6,528 nucleotides of DNA, from NCBI GenBank assembly GCA_015065205.1, contig SVQS01000110.1, positions 1-6,528 of the forward strand. The letters run 5' to 3'. Source of the DNA: Oscillospiraceae bacterium. Its GTDB lineage: Bacteria > Bacillota > Clostridia > Oscillospirales > CAG-272. The notes under the pieces were generated by a model. That model made no database searches and was not told the origin of the DNA. It saw nothing but the letters and a program-made list of their open reading frames with translations. Of the stretch, positions 1-5,884 are shown in pieces (the stretch's first letter is position 1; every line of letters begins with the position of its first letter). The translations under genes and the position numbers were made by a program.

Positions 1-660
1 GAAAACTCGGTTGAGTTCTGCGGCGGTACACACGTTGATAACACCGCAAAGATCGGGCTCTTCAAGATTCTTTCCGAGTCCTCTGTAGCCGCAGGCGTAC
101 GCCGCATTGAGGCTACCACAGGCGAGGGTGTGCTTCGTCTGCTTGCCGAAAAGAATGCTCTGATCGCCGAGACTGCAAAGGAAATGAAGGTACAAAAGCC
201 CTCTGACCTTGCAAAACGCGCGGCACAGATGCAGAGCGAGATCTCGGCTATGAAGAAAGAGATCGAATCTCTCAACTCCAAGATCGCTGCATCCAAACTC
301 GATAGCATTATGGCAGAAGCCGAAACGCTCGGTTCTGTTCGCCTCATTGCCGCTGATATGGGCAATATGCAAGCAGATGCCGCTCGTTCTCTCGCAGACG
401 AGATCAAAGCACGCTATGACGATGTTGTTGCCGTTCTTGCAATCGCCCCCGAGGGCAAGCTCAACTTCCTCGCAGTTGCGGGTAAGGATGCCGTTGCCGC
501 AGGCGCGCACGCAGGTAAGCTCGTTGGTGCTGTTGCCGCTGTTACCGGCGGTAAGGGTGGCGGACGCCCCGACAATGCAATGGCAGGCGGACGCGACACC
601 GACAAGATTGCAGAGGCACTTGCAGCTGCAAAAGATACCCTTTTGGGTATGCTGAAATAA
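1..660 (+). CDS. alaS: Alanyl-tRNA synthetase, C-terminal part (5' end outside window)
   Basis: This is the last 219 residues of a class II alanyl-tRNA synthetase, the cytoplasmic enzyme that charges tRNA-Ala. The frame is open from the first base, so the true start lies upstream; the ATG at 130 is internal. Window residues 7-11 read CGGTH, the zinc-binding motif at the end of the editing (SAD) domain that clears Ser- and Gly-tRNA-Ala. Residues about 55-105 are rich in Lys, Glu and Ala and look like the coiled-coil linker. The rest is the DHHA1-type C-Ala domain, with the typical glycine-rich GGKGGGRPDNAMAGG near residues 183-197. The family is usually about 870-880 residues, so roughly a quarter is present. 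It ends in TAA at 658-660 with no obvious terminator before the next gene, so read-through into the RCC1-repeat gene is possible. Identification is secure from the motifs. Confidence 0.97.
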   Translation, partial: ENSVEFCGGTHVDNTAKIGLFKILSESSVAAGVRRIEATTGEGVLRLLAEKNALIAETAKEMKVQKPSDLAKRAAQMQSEISAMKKEIESLNSKIAASKLDSIMAEAETLGSVRLIAADMGNMQADAARSLADEIKARYDDVVAVLAIAPEGKLNFLAVAGKDAVAAGAHAGKLVGAVAAVTGGKGGGRPDNAMAGGRDTDKIAEALAAAKDTLLGMLK

Positions 661-681
661 AAGATTCGACAAATTTGATTT

Positions 682-687
682 AAGGAG
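682..687 (+). promoter_or_regulatory. Ribosome binding site of the RCC1-repeat gene
   Basis: AAGGAG lies 9 bases before the ATG at 697. It fixes that ATG as the start, and the encoded N-terminus is a good signal peptide. The only sequence between alaS and this gene is the 36-base gap 661-696, in which I see no clear -35/-10 pair. Confidence 0.85.
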
Positions 688-696
688 AACCCTACT

Positions 697-2385
697 ATGC
701 GTCATTACGTAAAACGTGCGTTATGCCTGCTGGTATCGCTTTCTATCTTACTGACACTTGCTTCTATTTTAACAGTTTCCACTACGGCGGTCATAGACTC
801 ACCAGAGCCTATGATCGCCATAGGTGACAAATTTATGATCGTGCAAACCGCCTCGGGTGAGATTTGGGGCTGGGGCGATAATGCGAGCGGCGTTTTGGGA
901 AATGTATCTTCCCCCGAGACGGGAACCAACATCACCTCTCCCACAAAGATCGATCTGCCCAACGGTGTTACGTCAGTTTCCATCAGCGCAGGTACTGATC
1001 ATGTTTTGATGCTTGGATCTGATGGCAACGTTTATGCTTGGGGCAACAATGAATACGGTCAATTGGGTGTCGATAACGATGGACTCCCCCTCTCCGTCCC
1101 CACATGTGTAACAGAGCTTGAAGGTAAGAACATGATTGCTATTGCGGCAGGTCAACGCTTCTCACTCGCTTTGAGCGATGCGGGTGACGTATATTCCTTT
1201 GGCTTGGGCGATAAGCTGCAGCTTGGATATGAATTGGCAGGCGGAGTAACTCATTCCGCAACGCCTTCACAAATTCTTGATTTGGATACCGTATTTATAA
1301 CGCAAATCAGTGCCGGAATCGCTTCGCTAAGTGCCACCGATATAGACGGCAAGACCTATTTATGGGGCAGTACCCAAAACTATTTGTTGGGCACCGATAA
1401 TCAGTCGACTCCAGCTGCGCCTTTTGCTCTCCCGAGCACCAAAACAACAACTCCCATTGTAGCTACTTCATTGAGTTCAACGCACTCGGCATTTTTGCAG
1501 AGTGACGGCACGGTCGGTTTTATGGGCTTGAACAATTACGGTCAGTACGGAAACGGAACAACAAATACCAATCTCTCAACCGCTTTCAAAGTAACCGACA
1601 CATCCGCGCTGGGCATCTGCTCCATTGCAACGTCGGAACAGCAAACCGTTTTGCTCTCTCGCGACGGAACGGTCTACACCGCAGGCGCAAGAATCCCCAA
1701 CGATGAAAGCTCTGCCGGCAATACGTTCGCCACACTCTTTGAAAATGCTCCGGCAGCCACCGCGATTGCCGCGGGATATCAAAACGGTGCAATGCTTGCA
1801 CAAGACGGTTCTGTTTGGACTTGGGGTGACAACTCACGCGGACAGCTTGGAAACGGTTCTGTTGGCGAAAGTAAGGCAGTTCCGGTTAAGGTATGTAAGC
1901 ATAATGGTTCGAATTTTGATATAGGACAAGCTCCCACCATAAAAGAAGTACCGCTCAAGTTCAAAACCTCTGTTCCCGCTCCTACATATGCTATCGTCAT
2001 TCCTTCCACCATAAACGTTGGTGAATTGCGTCAAACCGATGCCACCGACCCAGACCGCAACAGCTTTACCAAATTTACAGTCAGTGCCCAAGATGTAGCA
2101 AATTTGTACGGTGAAAAGGAAATCCAAATTTCGGTCAGCACCAAAAACGAAAACGGCGTTTTCTCTTTGCAGGATGGCAACGGAAACGTTCTCCCCTTTG
2201 ACCTCTTGACCACCCAAGATTCGCAAACACCCATGAGCAGTGGTGATATTTTGACAAGCTTCACCGAGGATGGAAGCGTTGATGCTTGGATTCGTATAGA
2301 CCAAAGCAAAATCACAAAATCCGGCATTTACAACGGTGTTTTGGTATTTTCATATTCTTTGAACGACATCAACGAGGAGGAGTAA
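697..2385 (+). CDS. Secreted RCC1-repeat beta-propeller protein with C-terminal beta-rich module
   Basis: The 562-residue product begins with a signal peptide: basic RHYVKR, a hydrophobic core at residues 8-27, and a likely cleavage after TTA at residue 31. There is no lipobox. Residues about 39-388 hold seven RCC1-type units, at roughly 39-69, 92-124, 146-177, 201-232, 254-287, 306-337 and 354-388. Most carry the pattern DG.VY.WG.N..GQLG; unit 6 is degenerate. Seven units would close one seven-bladed beta-propeller, a fold that usually serves protein-protein contacts. Residues about 429-556 form a second, beta-rich module closely related to the protein encoded immediately downstream. There is no LPXTG motif, no C-terminal membrane segment and no recognisable cell-wall-binding domain, so surface attachment is not explained. 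The precise role is unknown; a secreted or surface binding protein is an inference. RCC1 nucleotide-exchange activity should not be assumed for a bacterial extracytoplasmic protein. Confidence 0.9.
   Translation: MRHYVKRALCLLVSLSILLTLASILTVSTTAVIDSPEPMIAIGDKFMIVQTASGEIWGWGDNASGVLGNVSSPETGTNITSPTKIDLPNGVTSVSISAGTDHVLMLGSDGNVYAWGNNEYGQLGVDNDGLPLSVPTCVTELEGKNMIAIAAGQRFSLALSDAGDVYSFGLGDKLQLGYELAGGVTHSATPSQILDLDTVFITQISAGIASLSATDIDGKTYLWGSTQNYLLGTDNQSTPAAPFALPSTKTTTPIVATSLSSTHSAFLQSDGTVGFMGLNNYGQYGNGTTNTNLSTAFKVTDTSALGICSIATSEQQTVLLSRDGTVYTAGARIPNDESSAGNTFATLFENAPAATAIAAGYQNGAMLAQDGSVWTWGDNSRGQLGNGSVGESKAVPVKVCKHNGSNFDIGQAPTIKEVPLKFKTSVPAPTYAIVIPSTINVGELRQTDATDPDRNSFTKFTVSAQDVANLYGEKEIQISVSTKNENGVFSLQDGNGNVLPFDLLTTQDSQTPMSSGDILTSFTEDGSVDAWIRIDQSKITKSGIYNGVLVFSYSLNDINEEE
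2374..2380 (+). promoter_or_regulatory. Ribosome binding site inside the upstream gene's 3' end
   Basis: GAGGAGG lies 6 bases before the ATG at 2387 and within the last codons (Glu-Glu-Glu) of the RCC1-repeat gene. Ribosomes finishing at the TAA at 2383-2385 sit almost on the next start, which suggests translational coupling. Confidence 0.85.
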
Positions 2386-2386
2386 C

Positions 2387-2893
2387 ATGAAAATTACAAT
2401 AAAAATCGTTTCGCTCTGTCTTGTTCTGCTCCTGATGGGAGCGATGTCGATAACACTGTATGCGGAGGAAACCACGGTTACTGCAACCGCTATTGCCAAC
2501 AATTCCCCAATTTACACCATTGTCGTTCCCCAAGGAATCACCTCAACCGATGACCTGCAACGCACCGAGACGACCTCTTATCATAAAGAACCGTTCACCA
2601 TCAGCGTTACTGAGGCTCTGTTTTTGGATGGCAAGCAAATCAGCGTGCGCGTTTACGGCGAGGACGGCGTGTTTGCACTCAAAAATGCCGACGGAAGCTC
2701 AACGCTCCCTTACGAGGTATTCTCCGATGCAAATATAGAAAAATCTCTGCAAAACGGTGAGGTTTTTGCAACCTTTACCGAGATCGGCTCACAAAGTGGA
2801 TTTGTTCGCATTGATCAAAAGAACATTACCCGTGCCGATACCTACACCGGCAATTTGAGATTCTCGTTCTCCTTGAGCGATATTGAAGAATAA
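2387..2893 (+). CDS. Small secreted protein, paralogous to the C-terminal module of its upstream neighbour
   Basis: This 168-residue protein has a signal peptide (hydrophobic residues about 5-24, likely cleavage after LYA at residue 26) followed by a short Thr/Ala-rich linker. The single module at about 42-165 aligns with residues 429-556 of the preceding RCC1-repeat protein. Shared elements in order are P.Y.IV.P near the start, F..SV, QISV, GVF.L, a G..LP turn, F.E.GS, RIDQ..IT and Y.G.L.FS.SL.DI at the end. The pattern of short alternating hydrophobic stretches suggests a beta-sandwich, broadly like modules seen in Bacillota surface proteins, but I cannot name a family. It starts one base after the upstream stop and ends just before a strong terminator, so the two genes form one unit. 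No anchor motif or catalytic motif is visible. Partnership with the RCC1-repeat protein is an inference from coupling and paralogy. Confidence 0.88.
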   Translation: MKITIKIVSLCLVLLLMGAMSITLYAEETTVTATAIANNSPIYTIVVPQGITSTDDLQRTETTSYHKEPFTISVTEALFLDGKQISVRVYGEDGVFALKNADGSSTLPYEVFSDANIEKSLQNGEVFATFTEIGSQSGFVRIDQKNITRADTYTGNLRFSFSLSDIEE

Positions 2894-2909
2894 TAAAAAG
2901 ATAATAAAC

Positions 2910-2935
2910 AAGAGGTCTGCCACGGCAGACCTCTT
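2910..2935 (+). terminator. Rho-independent terminator of the secreted-protein pair
   Basis: An 11-bp perfect stem (arms 2910-2920 and 2925-2935) with a 4-base CACG loop is followed on the plus strand by TTCTTTTAT. It starts 16 bases after the stop of the small secreted gene. The minus-strand lipoprotein gene ends at 2940, so the same hairpin follows it directly; its downstream tract on that strand (TGTTTATTATCTTTTT) is less regular. It probably serves both convergent genes, better for the plus strand. Confidence 0.88.
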
Positions 2936-2939
2936 TCTT

Positions 2940-5702
2940 TTATCCTTTACTGTAATCGGGGTGGATCCAATCCATCCACTCTTCAGCTATGGTTAGGGGC
3001 TCGAAAGTAATCTTTGTTTTGGGGTTGGCATCAATGTATGCTTGCAGCTCTTCCTGTGTAACTTGCTTTCCGTCAAGGTAATAGCGCGCATCGGGTTCGC
3101 CATCATTCACGATGCGATATAAATCGCAAAATAGAATTTCTGAACCATCAAAATAAAGTTGTTGCATACCATATTCAAAATCCTCTCCGTTGTGGCTCCA
3201 ACTAAAAGAACCGTCGGTAGAGAGATGATACATTTGGCGGAAAGTGAAATCGTATAAGTGAACAACGCCCATGTAATAACGCAGAATCATAGTGTCGCCA
3301 CAGTCGATGATCAATTCGTCAATGCCGTCACCGTCCAAATCCCGATAAGTGTAGGACAAATGTTCCTTCATTTCATAAAGCCTCGCTTGCGTGTAAGGGC
3401 TTCTGCAATCCTTGAGGTAGAGCCATTCTTCATTGTTTTTGTGATATACCTGCGAAATATTTTTCAATACGGCATCGTAGGCATACCTTGCAACCTCTGC
3501 CTCAGTAAAAACGGAAGTAAATTGCAGTCCACTGCACTCCTTAGTAGCAGTTGCGCCTGCATAAAGACCGTGATACTTACCATATTGCTCTCTCAACGCT
3601 TGATATTCTTCTTCGGTAATGGCAACCGTTTCGCCGTTGACGATTTTATAGTAGTTGGTTACGGCAACGTCACCTATCCACTCGTGACCATCCGCACCGT
3701 ATTCAATGATCATCTCCAAGGAACCGCCACCCTCGGAAATACGATAAACGGTAGAAGAGAAAACATCAGCTCCACCCGAGCCATCTACGTGGAGAAGTCC
3801 GTCACCATCGATCCAACAGCTGCGGCGAGGAATGTAGTCACCGAGAAGAATGGGCTTACCATCAGCCATTGAGAAAATAGCAACGATGACATAGTTATTG
3901 TTGAGGAGTACAAGCTCGTCTATGCCGTCACCGTTAAGGTCCTTGATAGCATATCCGCAAACGAGCTTTTGGTGCATTGTTTCATACGCCCACCAATCGT
4001 GATTTCCCGACCCGTAAAGAAGATATCCCGAATAAGCCAGCACCTCAAGCCACTCCTTTTCGGTTTGGTCTGTAATACCCAACCTTTCGGGAAGGCTAAA
4101 ATCCTTTTCATCCTCGTAGCGCATACGTTCAAACTCGTTGATCGCGTTGCGATAGAGTTTGATAATTCCCTCGTAGCTTGCAAAATCACCTGTTTCGGTA
4201 ATTTCGGGAACATAGTACCAAGGGCCGTATTCCTCGGGATCGCTCGGTGCCGCGCTCGGATAGCGAACCTCACTCGTTGCACGGTCAACCCAAATCTCCT
4301 CAACGGTTGAGTAATGCGAGGACTCTCCATCGATGTAAACAAGCCATTTTAACATAATAACGTGCACAGACTTATCCCATCTGTTATTTGCAACAGGAAC
4401 AACAATATACTCGGTTTCGGTGTCCTCAAAAAAGCGACTCCAATGAAGGCGTGCGATCTCTACTGCCTGCTCTTCGGTAATCGTTGTTTGAAAAACCGTT
4501 TCATCGGGCATACGAATCTCGCCCGTTAGACAATCGATCCAAATGGCATCTACGAGGGGGGTGAACGGCTCTTTTGCAAGGGTTGAGCGTTTGTTCAATA
4601 CAATCTCAAAAACGTTTTTGGCTTCATCCAACGACAAGCTGTACGTATAGCTCTTGGGATCGCTTTGTACGGTTTGCTTCCAATACTCGCGAGCAATTTC
4701 AAATGCCTGATCATTGGTGATCATCTGTTCGGGCGCAAAGAGAATATCAAAATCAAAGGAGAGCTGATCGACACCCTTGATAGCCTGCCATTGCTCAGCG
4801 GTACCTTGATACACCACGCTGCTCAAACTATCGCACCCCTCAAAGGCGAGGCCGCCATTGATAAATTGAATGGAACTGGGCAAAACGACACTTTTGAGAT
4901 TTTTGCAAGCATAAAAGCACATGCTTGTCAACGTGGTTACACGCTCACCAAACGGCGAGACGGGCGGAATAACTGCTTCAACAATGCTATCCTCCTTTGT
5001 GCTGACAGAGCACGTACCATCTCCGTTTGACCAATACACCAAATAAAACTTTTGATTTTCGGCATAGTCGGAAAGAACAGGAAGTGTTTGTGTAACCTTT
5101 ACAGGTGTTTTCTCGGTATAATACGCCAAGTCCAATCCGATTGCATCACTTGTAAACCGCGCCTCAATAAGCGGATTTGTCATTGTTTCGGAAAAATCGA
5201 GTGCAAATTCGCGGCAAAACAGCTCTGCATCAAAAATATTGCGCACCACAAGCTTTCGGCCCGTCAAAGAGGATCCATCTATGTAAGCTACCAAGCTTTC
5301 GGTTGCCGCCGCTACGTATGTATATTCCTGTGAAAAGCAATTTTCCTCTACGTTATAGTATTTATGGACACTAAGACCCGTTCCCATACCGATGCAAATG
5401 TCGATGATGTGCTCTCCTATCATAGAGATCTCTAGGGGTCTGTCGGTTTGTTCCGTGAGCGCGACATTCCCCTTCGCGTCGTAGATGGTATAGCGAACTG
5501 TGGTCAACTCGATTTTCTCAATCTTGTAGTAGGTTTTCTCTGCAACCGCTTCTTCGCCTACGGGGGGAACGTTTTCGGTATTTCCTGTTGTTGTAACAGT
5601 CGAATTTATATCATTTTCATTTGGCGGGATGCGGTTGCACGCAGTCAATGAAGAGGTCATCAGCCCGGCGGTGAGTAAGAGTGCCGTCAATTCTTTTTTC
5701 AT
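2940..5702 (-). CDS. Large multi-domain lipoprotein: BspA-like LRR, two PepSY-like repeats, two DxDGDGIDEL repeats
   Basis: The 920-residue product starts with a type II signal peptide ending in the lipobox LTAC; Cys22 would be lipidated and the protein held on the outer face of the membrane. Residues 23-55 are a Thr/Asn/Pro-rich linker. Residues about 56-240 are beta-rich and not recognised. About 248-323 resembles a short BspA-like leucine-rich stretch (FYACKNLKSVVLPSSIQFI, FEGCDSLSSVVYQG, then the common TAEQWQAI ending). About 328-400 and 407-482 are two PepSY-like repeats, each opening with T..QA.EIAR..W and closing with (W)VD..T.E(I/V)R. Residues about 584-715 and 786-900 are two copies of a C-terminal unit, each opening with DLNGDGIDEL or DLDGDGIDEL, an acidic loop of the FG-GAP/calcium-binding type. 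The start is supported by AAAAGGAG at 5711-5718, 8 bases upstream. It appears to be monocistronic with its own promoter. No enzyme motif is visible; a binding or sensing role at the surface is only a guess. Confidence 0.9.
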   Translation of the reverse strand: MKKELTALLLTAGLMTSSLTACNRIPPNENDINSTVTTTGNTENVPPVGEEAVAEKTYYKIEKIELTTVRYTIYDAKGNVALTEQTDRPLEISMIGEHIIDICIGMGTGLSVHKYYNVEENCFSQEYTYVAAATESLVAYIDGSSLTGRKLVVRNIFDAELFCREFALDFSETMTNPLIEARFTSDAIGLDLAYYTEKTPVKVTQTLPVLSDYAENQKFYLVYWSNGDGTCSVSTKEDSIVEAVIPPVSPFGERVTTLTSMCFYACKNLKSVVLPSSIQFINGGLAFEGCDSLSSVVYQGTAEQWQAIKGVDQLSFDFDILFAPEQMITNDQAFEIAREYWKQTVQSDPKSYTYSLSLDEAKNVFEIVLNKRSTLAKEPFTPLVDAIWIDCLTGEIRMPDETVFQTTITEEQAVEIARLHWSRFFEDTETEYIVVPVANNRWDKSVHVIMLKWLVYIDGESSHYSTVEEIWVDRATSEVRYPSAAPSDPEEYGPWYYVPEITETGDFASYEGIIKLYRNAINEFERMRYEDEKDFSLPERLGITDQTEKEWLEVLAYSGYLLYGSGNHDWWAYETMHQKLVCGYAIKDLNGDGIDELVLLNNNYVIVAIFSMADGKPILLGDYIPRRSCWIDGDGLLHVDGSGGADVFSSTVYRISEGGGSLEMIIEYGADGHEWIGDVAVTNYYKIVNGETVAITEEEYQALREQYGKYHGLYAGATATKECSGLQFTSVFTEAEVARYAYDAVLKNISQVYHKNNEEWLYLKDCRSPYTQARLYEMKEHLSYTYRDLDGDGIDELIIDCGDTMILRYYMGVVHLYDFTFRQMYHLSTDGSFSWSHNGEDFEYGMQQLYFDGSEILFCDLYRIVNDGEPDARYYLDGKQVTQEELQAYIDANPKTKITFEPLTIAEEWMDWIHPDYSKG

Positions 5703-5710
5703 CCTGTTTT

Positions 5711-5718
5711 CTCCTTTT
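5711..5718 (-). promoter_or_regulatory. Ribosome binding site of the lipoprotein gene
   Basis: On the minus strand this reads AAAAGGAG, ending 8 bases before the ATG at 5702-5700. It supports that start, which also gives a complete lipoprotein signal peptide. Confidence 0.85.
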
Positions 5719-5770
5719 CTTTCTTTGTTATTTATGTCAAATTCGGTTGTAGTTTTATGCTTATGTATTC

Positions 5771-5799
5771 ATTATATCATTTCCGTTTTTGCTTTGCAA
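5771..5799 (-). promoter_or_regulatory. SigA-type promoter with extended -10 for the lipoprotein gene
   Basis: On the minus strand TTGCAA (5799-5794) is followed after exactly 17 bases by a perfect TATAAT (5776-5771). TG one base before the -10 makes it an extended -10 element. The expected transcript start is near 5764, giving an untranslated leader of about 60 bases. The -35 matches TTGACA at four of six positions. No operator-like palindrome is evident around it. Confidence 0.8.
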
Positions 5800-5840
5800 C
5801 ATCTGTGCTTAAATTATTTTCATCCGCAATTAAGAAAATA

Positions 5841-5880
5841 AAAAAGACTGTTTTACAATTCGTGTAACACAGTCTTTTTT
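5841..5880 (-). terminator. Rho-independent terminator of the cca gene
   Basis: The stem has GACTGT at 5846-5851 pairing with ACAGTC at 5869-5874, one T/C mismatch, then TTACA (5853-5857) with TGTAA (5863-5867) around a 5-base loop. A-run 5841-5845 and T-run 5875-5880 flank it, so there is a T tract downstream on either strand; on the minus strand it reads TTTTTTATTTTC. It lies just after the cca stop at 5885 and upstream of the lipoprotein promoter, so it insulates the two minus-strand genes. Confidence 0.85.
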
Positions 5881-5884
5881 GTTA

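Noticed and set aside
635..650. Small hairpin ATACCC-TTTT-GGGTAT at the end of alaS
   Set aside because: The stem is only 6 bp, lies in coding sequence and is followed by GCTGAAATAA rather than a T tract, so it does not qualify as a terminator.
1834..2304. 156-codon open frame antisense to the RCC1-repeat gene
   Set aside because: It is a shadow of the real gene; the plus-strand frame has clear repeats and paralogy, and this one has no family features.
3213..3347. Dockerin-like calcium repeats in the lipoprotein
   Set aside because: The DGDGIDEL loops occur singly about 200 residues apart and lack the paired 22-residue dockerin layout, so an FG-GAP/VCBS-like reading is better.
3258..3872. 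204-codon open frame on the plus strand, antisense to the lipoprotein gene
   Set aside because: It lies wholly inside a well-supported minus-strand gene, has no good ribosome binding site that I can see, and its translation shows no recognisable domain.
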